From Roseobacter fucihabitans (GTDB lineage: Bacteria > Pseudomonadota > Alphaproteobacteria > Rhodobacterales > Rhodobacteraceae), in NCBI RefSeq assembly GCF_014337925.2, contig NZ_CP143423.1, positions 2,200,501-2,264,500 of the forward strand: 64,000 nt of DNA. Direction: 5' to 3'. Made by a program: the position numbers and the translations under genes. Shown here in pieces: positions 16,997-25,472 of this stretch (position 1 is its first letter; every line of letters starts with the position of its first letter). The notes below the pieces were generated by a model, which was not told the origin of the DNA, did no database searches, and saw nothing but the letters and a program-made list of their open reading frames with translations.

Positions 16997-18079
16997 ATGA
17001 CAAGAACCATCGTCGAATCGAAAACCAAGACCGCCATCATTGGTTTTGATCAACCGTTCTGTGTGATCGGGGAGCGGATCAACCCTACCGGGCGCAAGAA
17101 ATTGGCGATGGAACTTGAAGCCGGTGATTTTTCCATGGTCGAAGCGGATGCGATTGCGCAGGTCGCAGCCGGTGCCACGGTGCTCGACATTAATTCCGGT
17201 GCCGTATTCACCAATAAGATGGCCGAAGACAAACGTTACGCCGATAATAATTTCGTTGAACCGCCTTTGATGAAGGAGTTGGTAACGCGGGTGCAGGCCA
17301 TCGTTGATGTGCCGCTGTGCATCGACAGCTCCGTGCCGGGCGCTCTGGAATCGGGTCTCGCCGCCGCAGAGGGGCGCCCGCTGCTGAATTCGGTCACGGG
17401 CGAAGAGGAACGTCTTGAATTGGTCTTGCCGCTGGTCAAAAAATACAATGTGCCGGTTGTCGCGATTTCCAATGATGACACGGGCATTTCTGAGGACCCG
17501 GATGTGCGATTCGCCGTCGCCAAGAAGATCGTTGAGCGCGCGGCGGATTTCGGCATCCCGGCGCATGATATTGTCGTTGATCCTCTGGTGATGCCGATTG
17601 GTGCCATGGCGACGGCTGGTCATCAGGTGTTTACGCTGGTGCGGCGCCTGCGCGAGGAACTCGGAGTGAACACCACCTGTGGCGCGTCCAACATCTCTTT
17701 CGGCTTGCCGAATCGTCACGGGATCAACAATGCGTTTCTGCCCATGGCCATGGGGGCCGGTATGACATCGGCGATCATGAACCCGGTTGCTTTGCCTGTG
17801 TCGTTTGCGCGCATTGAAGCGAAGAAACTCGAGCTGGTGGCGGCTGGTGTGGTGATCCCCGATGACATGGACCTGGAGCTGTTTTGTCAATTGACGGGTC
17901 TTGGTTCGACAAAGCCCCGCCCCGGCAAAGAGATGGAAGCTATCCGAGCCGCAAACTTCTTGACGAACAATGATCCGCATGGCGGCGCCTGGATTGAATT
18001 CAACAAAGAAGCCCCAAAACCTGGCCATGAAGGTCGAGGCCGTGCGGGGCGTACGGGTGGGCGCAGAAGACGCGCATAA
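16997..18079 (+). CDS. pterin-binding methyltransferase (MetH/AcsE-type), probable subunit of a split methionine synthase
   Basis: 360 residues, a DHPS-like TIM barrel that binds methyltetrahydrofolate. Seen: VIGERINPTGRKKLAMEL, GATVLDINSGAV, PLCIDSSVPGALESGL, NSVTGEEERLELVLPLVKKY and CGASNISFGLPNRHGINNAF, all matching the pterin domain of MetH and corrinoid methyltransferases. No cobalamin- or homocysteine-binding domain is present. Roseobacter relatives are reported to have a MetH split over separate genes; this would be the pterin part, with the MTHFR next door. The tail is Arg/Gly-rich (GRGRAGRTGGRRRRA). A strong terminator follows. Confidence 0.85.
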   Translation: MTRTIVESKTKTAIIGFDQPFCVIGERINPTGRKKLAMELEAGDFSMVEADAIAQVAAGATVLDINSGAVFTNKMAEDKRYADNNFVEPPLMKELVTRVQAIVDVPLCIDSSVPGALESGLAAAEGRPLLNSVTGEEERLELVLPLVKKYNVPVVAISNDDTGISEDPDVRFAVAKKIVERAADFGIPAHDIVVDPLVMPIGAMATAGHQVFTLVRRLREELGVNTTCGASNISFGLPNRHGINNAFLPMAMGAGMTSAIMNPVALPVSFARIEAKKLELVAAGVVIPDDMDLELFCQLTGLGSTKPRPGKEMEAIRAANFLTNNDPHGGAWIEFNKEAPKPGHEGRGRAGRTGGRRRRA

Positions 18080-18110
18080 CCCTTTAAAATAAAACACAAT
18101 AGGTCTCTGA

Positions 18111-18137
18111 CCCGGTGGTGCGCCACCGGGTTTTTTT
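18111..18137 (+). terminator. Rho-independent terminator of the one-carbon cluster
   Basis: Stem CCCGGTGG / CCACCGGG with a 4-base loop, followed by seven T, 31 bp after the stop. Confidence 0.93.
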
Positions 18138-18315
18138 GTTGTTTGTGATCCAAAATACGGGTTCTATTGCCCTCGCAGATCAGACAATTCAGAATTTTTT
18201 TCACTGGTAACCCCGTCTTAACGGACTGCCCGCTACAACCTCTTTCATCGAATATGACAGCCGATGTGGAGAGAGCGATGCAAAAGCAAAGATCTTGTTT
18301 TTTAGGGGTGACAAC

Positions 18316-18591
18316 ATGAGTGAACCGATCACCCTGGCATCCCGGCTCGATTTGCCCGCTGCCTCCGCCCTGATGACGACTTTCAGGGACCATCAGGAGG
18401 GTGACCTTGTCATGGATTTATCGGAGGTGGGGCACTTGGGCTCATTGTGCCTTCAAGTCATGATCGTAGCCGCGACTGATGCTGTTGCGGCAGGACGTAA
18501 TGTCTCTGTGCTGAACGCCTCGGACCGCGTGCTCGATCAACTTCGTGTCATGGGAATGACACCTGAAACCATATCAAGGGGGCGTGTATGA
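18316..18591 (+). CDS. STAS-domain protein (anti-sigma-factor antagonist type) of the chemotaxis operon
   Basis: 91 residues, one STAS domain: ASRLDLPAASALMTTF, LVMDLSEVGHLGSLCLQVMI and VSVLNASDRVLDQLRVMGM. Ser43 in HLGSLCL sits where SpoIIAA-type proteins carry the phosphorylated Ser. It opens an operon with cheY, cheA, cheW, cheR and overlaps the next gene by 4 bp. The ATG at 18316 follows AGGGG; an upstream ATG at 18295 lacks a ribosome site. In such operons STAS proteins probably tune signalling; the partner is unknown. Confidence 0.85.
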   Translation: MSEPITLASRLDLPAASALMTTFRDHQEGDLVMDLSEVGHLGSLCLQVMIVAATDAVAAGRNVSVLNASDRVLDQLRVMGMTPETISRGRV

Positions 18592-18953
18592 CACTCGAAA
18601 TTTTAGCGGTGGATGACAGCCGAACGATGCGTGACATGATCAGATTGGCGTTATTGCCTGCAGGGTTCAATGTCCACACGGCTGACGATGGCGTGCACGG
18701 TATTGAGGTGCTCGACGGTATCGAACCTGATGCAATTATCACGGATATCAATATGCCGCGAATGGACGGTTTTGGGTTTATTGACGCCGTACGGGGTCAA
18801 GACAAACATCGGGCGACACCAATTTTGGTCCTCACGACAGAAGCAGCTCCAGAGCTCAAGGCGCGTGCGAGAAACGCCGGTGCGACAGGTTGGATAGTCA
18901 AACCCTTTGATCCGAGCAAACTCATAAAAGCACTTCAAATGGTCGCAGGATAA
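18588..18953 (+). CDS. cheY: CheY-type response regulator
   Basis: 121 residues, a lone receiver domain. Acidic pair D9-D10 (LAVDDSRTMRDMI), phospho-acceptor Asp53 (IITDINMPRMDGF), Thr83 (LVLTTEA) and Lys105 (VKPFDPSKL) are all present. It would be phosphorylated by the CheA encoded 9 bp downstream and act at the flagellar motor or as a phosphate sink. Starts within the STAS stop (ATGA). Confidence 0.93.
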   Translation: MTLEILAVDDSRTMRDMIRLALLPAGFNVHTADDGVHGIEVLDGIEPDAIITDINMPRMDGFGFIDAVRGQDKHRATPILVLTTEAAPELKARARNAGATGWIVKPFDPSKLIKALQMVAG

Positions 18954-18962
18954 TATATTGCC

Positions 18963-21239
18963 ATGAATGACTCCAATGATCCAATGGCGGAAATCCGGGC
19001 TTCGTTCTTCATTGAATGCGAAGAGCTTCTGGAGGCGCTGCAAGACGGTTTACAATCTCTTGATGACGGCGATGTCGACTCGGAGACCATCAATGTGGTG
19101 TTCCGAGCGGTTCATTCAATCAAGGGTGGTGCTGGCGCTTTCGGCCTCGAAGCACTGGTAAGATTTGCGCATCGTTTCGAAACAGTGCTTGATGAGGTTC
19201 GTTCGGACCGGATGACACCTGACGCTGAAGCTTTAAAAATCTTTTTTCAATGCGCGGATCATTTGTCCGACCTGGTCCGTGTCAGCAGAGACGATGCGCC
19301 GCTCCCTGAGGGCACGACGGCCGCGTTATTGGCTTTGTTAGGTGGGCTACTTGGTGATGACCATATCGAAGAAGACGAGGCAGAAGACGAAAATATCGAG
19401 TTTCAACCGGCGACTCTCTCCTTGGATCTGGATCTAGGCGGTGACCCACTACCCGGCGATTTACCAGCTATTCAAAATCTCGATGAACCCTTACCCTCGG
19501 ACGTGGCCGGTTACAAAATTACTTTTCGGCCCGACAACGAGCTTTTCGAAACCGGAAATGAACCGTTCCACATGCTGCGTGCACTTGATGAAATGGGCGA
19601 ATGCTCTGTTACGTGTCATTTGGAGAAACTCCCTGACTTTAATGCCCTGGCACCGGAGCAATCCTATCTTTCATGGACAATAGAACTGAAAACGGCTGTA
19701 GACGAGGATGAGATCACGGCTGCGTTTGAGTTTGTTGAAGGTCTATGCGAACTGGTTATCGTCAAGCTCGGGAATCAGGTCGAGCCAAGCTCATTGCCAC
19801 AACAATTGGAAGAGACACCCGTGTCCTTGCATGAAGAACCTGGGGAGTCGGAGCTAAATGCAATAATAAACCCACCCCAAATGGTAGAAAACTCTATTGC
19901 CAACGTTGAACAAGAAACAGCCATAGAGATTACGGTTCCGAAAGATGTCGGTACGCCCCCCCCACCCGCCGTAACCTCCGGCAAAAACGTTACCGCTCCA
20001 AAACAAGCGGCTTCTACTACTGCCCCGAAATCAGTGGTAAGGGTAGATCTCGACCGTATCGAAAGACTGGTAAATCTAGTCGGAGAGCTCGTCATAAACC
20101 AAGCTATGCTCTCACAAAGCTTGGAGAGTTCCGGCTTGTCGCCGCATTCAGATGCAATGAATGGTCTGGAAGAATTTCAACGCCTAACACGAGATATTCA
20201 GGACAGCGTGATGATGATCCGCGCTCAGCCGGTTAAATCACTATTTCAACGAATGTCTCGAATTATTCGCGAAGCTTCAGCTGCTGTCGGAAAAGACGTC
20301 AGGTTGCACACGGATGGAGAAGGTACAGAAGTCGACAAAACTGTCATCGAACGGTTGGCAGATCCACTTACACATATGATACGAAATGCTGTGGATCACG
20401 GTCTGGAATCTCCTGAAGAACGCACAGCGGCCGGAAAACCTGAGCAAGGCCGAGTCAATTTGAGTGCGGCGCACCGTTCTGGCAGAGTGATAATTGAGGT
20501 TTCGGATGATGGAGGCGGCATCAACCGCCCAAAAGTTCTTCAAATTGCTATCGACAAAGGTCTGGTGCCTGAAGACGCTTCGCTATCTGACACCGAAATC
20601 GACAACCTCCTATTTTTGCCTGGGTTCTCTACCGCTACCGTAGTATCAGATCTTTCCGGCAGGGGCGTTGGAATGGATGTAGTTAGAACCTCGATTCAAG
20701 CATTAGGAGGACGCATTACGATTTCGTCCACTCCAGGTGAAGGGACGACCTTTTCCATATCACTTCCGTTAACCTTAGCTGTCTTGGATGGAATGGTCGT
20801 ACAAGTAGCTGATGAGACCTTAGTTCTGCCGCTTAACGTCGTTATTGAAACACTGACGTTGTCAAATAATGATGTCGAGATGGTTCGGCCTGGTGCGCAC
20901 GTCGTTCGTGTAAGAAGTGGCTTTGTTCCCTTGTTTGATCTCGGGAAAGAACTTGGCTATCGCGAGCCTGTAAGAGACTATGAGGGTTGCGTTGTTCTGC
21001 TGATTGCTCACGAAGACGACAGTCACGCTGCCCTCATTATAGACAGCATCCAAGACCAAAGGCAGGTTGTCATTAAAGGTTTAGACGATAGTTTTTACAG
21101 AGCACCAGGGATCGCTGCAGCGACAATTCTAGGTGACGGTCAGATCGCTCTAATTTTGGACACATCCGATATCATATCCAACGCAATCGGAAATACCGGC
21201 AATCAACCCTCTCAAAATCTAACAGGAGCATCGGCATGA
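18963..21239 (+). CDS. cheA: chemotaxis histidine kinase CheA
   Basis: 758 residues. The HPt domain carries the phosphorylated His51 (VFRAVHSIKGGAGAFGLEAL). Next comes an acidic region and a P2-like domain, a linker rich in Pro/Thr/Lys, the dimerisation domain (DRIERLVNLVGELVINQAML), the HATPase with N box DPLTHMIRNAVDHGLESPEE and G boxes VSDDGGGIN and SDLSGRGVGMDVVRTS, and a CheW-like C-terminus (LPLTLAVLDGMVVQ). Autophosphorylates and feeds the CheY proteins. Overlaps cheW by 4 bp. Confidence 0.96.
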   Translation: MNDSNDPMAEIRASFFIECEELLEALQDGLQSLDDGDVDSETINVVFRAVHSIKGGAGAFGLEALVRFAHRFETVLDEVRSDRMTPDAEALKIFFQCADHLSDLVRVSRDDAPLPEGTTAALLALLGGLLGDDHIEEDEAEDENIEFQPATLSLDLDLGGDPLPGDLPAIQNLDEPLPSDVAGYKITFRPDNELFETGNEPFHMLRALDEMGECSVTCHLEKLPDFNALAPEQSYLSWTIELKTAVDEDEITAAFEFVEGLCELVIVKLGNQVEPSSLPQQLEETPVSLHEEPGESELNAIINPPQMVENSIANVEQETAIEITVPKDVGTPPPPAVTSGKNVTAPKQAASTTAPKSVVRVDLDRIERLVNLVGELVINQAMLSQSLESSGLSPHSDAMNGLEEFQRLTRDIQDSVMMIRAQPVKSLFQRMSRIIREASAAVGKDVRLHTDGEGTEVDKTVIERLADPLTHMIRNAVDHGLESPEERTAAGKPEQGRVNLSAAHRSGRVIIEVSDDGGGINRPKVLQIAIDKGLVPEDASLSDTEIDNLLFLPGFSTATVVSDLSGRGVGMDVVRTSIQALGGRITISSTPGEGTTFSISLPLTLAVLDGMVVQVADETLVLPLNVVIETLTLSNNDVEMVRPGAHVVRVRSGFVPLFDLGKELGYREPVRDYEGCVVLLIAHEDDSHAALIIDSIQDQRQVVIKGLDDSFYRAPGIAAATILGDGQIALILDTSDIISNAIGNTGNQPSQNLTGASA

Positions 21240-21694
21240 GCGAAAAAGAAATCCCCGCTTCAATTGAATTGTTGACATTCCAACTCGCTGATCAAGAGTA
21301 CTCCCTCGACATAATGTCTGTTCGAGAAATAAGAGGATGGACACGGACGACTCCTTTACCTCACGCTCCAGCGTATATGAAAGGTGTCATAAATTTACGT
21401 GGCACAGTCTTGCCAGTAATGGATCTATCAGAACGGTTGGGTCTAAAGCCGCAACAACAAACAGACCGCAATGTTATCATAGTAGTGAACCATGACGACG
21501 TGATGACTGGCCTACTGGTCGATGCCGTGTCTGATATCATAGCCCTAACCGCTGACGATTTGCAACCTCCACCGGAAATGCAACCAGGTTCTACTCCAAG
21601 CGTCGTAAGTTCTTTAACTTTGATTGATGATCGAATGATCCGAGTTCTTGATCTAAGCTCAATCGTACTTTCAGTACAAAGCAATGCAGCATGA
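21236..21694 (+). CDS. cheW: chemotaxis coupling protein CheW
   Basis: 152 residues, a single CheW domain: LLTFQLADQEYSLDIMSVRE, PHAPAYMKGVINLRGTVLPV with the conserved GVINLRG, and VDAVSDIIALTADDLQPPP. It links CheA to chemoreceptors. Overlaps cheA and cheR by 4 bp each. No receptor gene lies in this operon, so receptors must be elsewhere. Confidence 0.95.
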   Translation: MSEKEIPASIELLTFQLADQEYSLDIMSVREIRGWTRTTPLPHAPAYMKGVINLRGTVLPVMDLSERLGLKPQQQTDRNVIIVVNHDDVMTGLLVDAVSDIIALTADDLQPPPEMQPGSTPSVVSSLTLIDDRMIRVLDLSSIVLSVQSNAA

Positions 21695-22539
21695 TAAATA
21701 GACCAAATTCAAATAGCGAAATTGATCCAAAGAGTTTTGATACAATTGCAAAGTTAGCATATCGTGAAAGCGGGTTGATTTTGGCAGTCGAAAAAACATC
21801 TATGATACAATCACGCCTCAGGCACAGGCTGAAAGAATTAGAATTGCCTAATTTTGAGCTCTATACTGACTATGTTTGTTCTGAGCAAGGCTCAGTTGAG
21901 CGTAAGCACATGATTTCTGCGTTGACGACGAACGTTTCTCACTTCTTCCGAGAGCAACATCACTTTGACATTTTACAAAAGCAAGTGCGTGAAACATTAC
22001 TTCCACGACTTCAAGCTGGGGATAAGGTCAGAATTTGGTCGGCCGGTTGCTCCAACGGGCAAGAAGCTCTATCGATCGCTATGTCTCTTTTAGAAATTAG
22101 TTCAGATATCGAAAAACTCGATGTAAAAATTTTGGCAACCGATATCGACGGCGAAGTGGTTCGTTTCGCTACCAATGCGCTCTATCCAGAACGATTTGTT
22201 TCCGGAGTGCCTTCAATGTTACTTGATAAATATTTCACTGAAGAGCTGACAAAAACTGAACGCGTTTACCTTGCGAAAGCAAATTTACGCTCCCTAATAT
22301 CATTTAAAGAATTGAATTTGCTTGCGAATTGGCCAATGAATAGAAAGATGGATATAATTTTTTGTAGGAACGTGGTAATCTATTTTGATCAAAAGACACA
22401 GAATGATCTATGGCCTAGGTTTCGACAGTTGATTGATGACGAAGGTTTACTTTTCCTTGGCCACTCGGAACGAATACCGGAGCCAGAAAAAGTTGGGTTT
22501 CAGACAAGTGGGCCGACCGCATACAAACCAATATGCTAA
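21691..22539 (+). CDS. cheR: chemoreceptor methyltransferase CheR
   Basis: 282 residues. N-terminal helical domain (SGLILAVEKTSMIQSRLRHR), the conserved MISALTTNVSHFFREQHHF, the SAM site VRIWSAGCSNGQEALSIAMS, ILATDIDGEVVRFATNALYP and DIIFCRNVVIYFDQ. It methylates glutamates of chemoreceptors using SAM. The partner methylesterase CheB is not encoded in this operon. The DNA is clearly AT-richer than upstream. Confidence 0.95.
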   Translation: MINRPNSNSEIDPKSFDTIAKLAYRESGLILAVEKTSMIQSRLRHRLKELELPNFELYTDYVCSEQGSVERKHMISALTTNVSHFFREQHHFDILQKQVRETLLPRLQAGDKVRIWSAGCSNGQEALSIAMSLLEISSDIEKLDVKILATDIDGEVVRFATNALYPERFVSGVPSMLLDKYFTEELTKTERVYLAKANLRSLISFKELNLLANWPMNRKMDIIFCRNVVIYFDQKTQNDLWPRFRQLIDDEGLLFLGHSERIPEPEKVGFQTSGPTAYKPIC

Positions 22540-22575
22540 ACAATCGTCACTCCACTAAAAAATGAAGGAAAGAAT

Positions 22576-22962
22576 ATGTCTTTGCGTGATCAATTACGCA
22601 TCATGGTTGTTGACGATATGTCCACTAGCCGCGGCCTAATTACACAAGCACTAGATGCCTTTGGTATTCCAAACGTGGCAACTGCAGAAAATGGGGTTGA
22701 TGCATTGAAGGCTCTAGCAAGTAGCCCTGTTCACTTGGTAATTTCAGACTATAATATGCCTCAAATGGATGGCCTTCAGCTTTTGCATCAACTCAGATCT
22801 TCACCAAAAACAAAGGGGGTTGGGTTCATTCTGATAACTGGCAGGGCCGAACAACAGATAGTAGATCATGGGAAAAAATTAGGAATGAACAATTACCTAA
22901 AGAAGCCTTTTGAACAAGAAGGTCTAAGGAATTGTATTGAGGCCGTAGTTGGACGTCTTTAA
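22576..22962 (+). CDS. second CheY-type response regulator
   Basis: 128 residues, a lone receiver: VVDDMSTSRGLITQALDAFG, phospho-acceptor Asp in VISDYNMPQMDGLQLL, Thr in ILITGRAE and Lys in LKKPFEQEG. No output domain. Having two CheY proteins usually means one drives the motor and the other drains phosphate. GGAAAG lies about 8 bases before the ATG. Confidence 0.92.
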   Translation: MSLRDQLRIMVVDDMSTSRGLITQALDAFGIPNVATAENGVDALKALASSPVHLVISDYNMPQMDGLQLLHQLRSSPKTKGVGFILITGRAEQQIVDHGKKLGMNNYLKKPFEQEGLRNCIEAVVGRL

Positions 22963-23338
22963 AGTGCATAAAAACCCTGATTCCCCGGCATTTTCTTTGC
23001 GATTATTGAAGCGTATTAGCTTGCACCTGGACGTGCTTGCAGGCCATGTTTTTGATATTGAACAAACAGTTGGAGATACTGTTGCATCAAATGCATCGCA
23101 TGATGACCTGGCAATTAGGAATTTGCAAACATTAGATTTTTTGCGTCAATCTTTGGAGGATATGGCTTTGCTTGCAGCGCTTTTGAGCAAACAGAATGAA
23201 GAGAGTTTTGATGAAAAAACAATTGAGCTGATTGGACGACAATTGAAATTAGAATCGACCCGTTGCTTACTAGAGTTTGGGGCTATAAAAGAGTTACAAT
23301 CTAACGAAGACAGCCGAGGGGAATTGGACTTATTGTAA
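22949..23338 (+). CDS. unknown protein at the end of the chemotaxis operon
   Basis: 129 residues, mostly helical by composition (SLRLLKRISLHLDVLAGHVF, DFLRQSLEDMALLAALLSKQ). It overlaps the preceding cheY by 14 bp, indicating coupled translation. No family recognised. Helical cytoplasmic proteins at this position may act as phosphatase or adaptor, but that is speculation. Strongly AT-rich. Confidence 0.65.
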   Translation: MDVFKVHKNPDSPAFSLRLLKRISLHLDVLAGHVFDIEQTVGDTVASNASHDDLAIRNLQTLDFLRQSLEDMALLAALLSKQNEESFDEKTIELIGRQLKLESTRCLLEFGAIKELQSNEDSRGELDLL

Positions 23339-23744
23339 TTTGGAAGTATGTTAAGGGGTTAAAAATGACCTTCTGATCTATTCATTTTTTTCAAGCTCGT
23401 AGAGTGATTTTTTTGGTTTTTTGGTCCAGATTTAAACGGTGAGGGTTTCTCGTTGGTGTTAGATCGCGCGGTAATCCCCGCTAGAATTGGTAGTGTTCAA
23501 AAGTGGATTTTTTTCAGTTTGAGACCTGCGCCCCTTAATATCCGCTAATTTGAGTTAGCTCTGTTCAGAATTGCTGCCCTACCCAAATTGGTCCCGGTCT
23601 GGGCAAGAATGAGCAGCCTCACTTGAATGGTCCGGATCGAAAGTTAGTGCATGATTGGCATTTGGTACACCGGGACGATGATTTCTGGCTCAGGCGAGCG
23701 GTTACCAACGGTAGCCATGACCGATCTGACGGCACACGCGGTTC
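23339..23744. other. AT-rich gene-free stretch
   Basis: About 400 bp with T runs and no convincing frame, between the chemotaxis operon and a degenerate IS3 element. No terminator hairpin was recognised and no RNA gene seen. Confidence 0.45.
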
Positions 23745-23810
23745 TGGACCTATCGCGCTTTAGTGCCGCCCCCGGTGCTCGTTTAAGCCCCCTTCCGTTC
23801 GAAAGCGTAC

Positions 23811-23851
23811 CGCTGCCCGGCAGGCGATTGCAAAGCAATCTGCCGAGAGGG
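23811..23851 (+). repeat. short palindromic element, copy 1
   Basis: About 40 bp: CTGCCCGGCAG, then a stem (GCGATTGC / GCAATCTGC around a short A-rich loop), then GAGAGGG. Inserted near the 3' end of orfB of IS3 copy A; removing about 40 bp rejoins KS and YAFERK in frame. Confidence 0.8.
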
Positions 23852-24036
23852 GGCTTTTCCAGCCAAGTGCTGAGTGGCGGCGACGCGGATTGTAGAAGCC
23901 GTTGATGGATTCGAAGATGGCCATCTCAGCCTGTCTGCGTGTGTTCCAAGTTTCCCGCCAGATCAGCTCAGCCTTGATGGTTTTGAAGAACGTCTCGACA
24001 GCGGCATTGTCATAGCAATTTCCTTAACCGCTCATG

Positions 24037-24073
24037 CACTGCCCGGCAGCACATGTTTACATTTGCGAGAGGG
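24037..24073 (+). repeat. short palindromic element, copy 2
   Basis: 37 bp: CACTGCCCGGCAG, stem GCACATG / CATTTGC, GAGAGGG. It is oriented opposite to the transposase. Removing exactly 37 bp restores FKAS-MSG in the orfB frame. Confidence 0.82.
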
Positions 24074-24201
24074 GACGCTTTGAACCCGTATTGGCGTAGG
24101 ATCTTCTGAAAATCATGCGAACAGTACTGGCTGCCACGGTCCGTGTGATGGATGCAGCCTTTTGGTGGTGTGCGGAAGGCGATGGCCATCTTCAACGCTC
24201 A

Positions 24202-24357
<156 letters not shown>

Positions 24358-24781
24358 TTACGATCCAGCAAGTTTAGCGCAATGTTGAACTTATGATTGC
24401 TATCTGTCGTCACCTTATGTTTGCGCGTTCTGATGACAGATATGCCGTTCTGGCGCATCAACCGACCAACACGGCGGTGACCGATATCCAAGCCAATCTG
24501 TTTCAACTCCTCAGTCATGCGCGGCCTGCCATAACTGCCAAGACTAAGACGAGATTGTTCTTTGATGTGCGCCAACGTGACCAGATCAGACCGCTGCCTG
24601 CGGCTCGCAGGGCGACTGCGGAATGCCCGCAACCCACGCGAGCTGACACCCATGACACGACACATCCGGCCGATAGAGAACGCAGATCGGTGTTCCTCAA
24701 TGAACCTAAACCTTACGGCTTTTGGCTCGCGAAGAACACCGTGGCCTTTTTTAGGATCTGCCTTTCCTCCTTGAGAATGCG

Positions 24782-24819
24782 CCCTCTCACACATGCAAGC
24801 ATGTGCTGTCAGGTAACAG
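24782..24819 (-). repeat. short palindromic element, copy 3
   Basis: 38 bp on the minus strand: GTTACCTGACAG (variant of TGCCCGGCAG), perfect stem CACATGC / GCATGTG with a TT loop, GAGAGGG. Lies in the coiled-coil part of orfA; removal restores EIRILKE, matching ENRLLKE of the relatives. Confidence 0.82.
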
Positions 24820-25085
24820 TATCTCGCGACGAAGCTGGTCATTCTCTTGGGCGAGGCCTAAATCCTCTTTGGACACTACATCCGCGTCACTGTGTGTCGT
24901 GATCCACTTGTTCAGCACATGCCCACACCCAAATCGTCAGCCACCTGCTTACGCGTCAGCCCACTGGTCAGCGCAATACGCACCGCATCTTGGCGGAATT
25001 CGTCTGTCCGTTTGAGTCCCATAATCAATCTCCTTTGTTGCAGTAAATGCTATCAAAGGAGCGGCATCAAACCGCGACAGGTCCA

Positions 25086-25472
25086 ATCTGTCTCGTCGTT
25101 AGCACGTGTTTGGCACGGTCGGATGACCAACCTCAAACCCGGACGGTACTTTATTCAATCATCGGCAACGCCTTGAAATAAGCGTTTTCACCACTCGTTG
25201 GTCGTTTTGAGGGGTAGCGGCAACGCGGGTTTCAAATTTCTATGCTGGGGTATGGCATTGCAATATCTTTCACATAAGACAATGTTCGTTTTCCAGCAAA
25301 AGGTGAAGATCAATCAGCGTCCGTCTCGCGAAAAACCCTGACGGGCATAGTCGATCTGTGATGTCGCTACCGCCTGTCCAATCTCCATAAAGCGGCAAAA
25401 ATTGTCGCTTCCAGGCCAGCCCTTCGACTTTGGACACCGGAGATTGGGACCAAGATCAGCCGGAGGTATCCC
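25086..25472. other. intergenic region upstream of the dimethylglycine dehydrogenase-like gene
   Basis: About 385 bp with no convincing gene. It should hold the promoter of the oxidoreductase. I looked for a glycine riboswitch and did not recognise one. Confidence 0.4.

Noticed and set aside
15863-18097. 744-codon minus-strand open frame opposite the one-carbon cluster
   Set aside because: Composition (His, Arg, Gln and Gly-rich, no domains) is that of an antisense shadow of the well-supported plus-strand genes in GC-rich DNA.
25086-25472. Possible glycine riboswitch before the dimethylglycine dehydrogenase-like gene
   Set aside because: I could not recognise the conserved core; the region shows no paired aptamer pattern.
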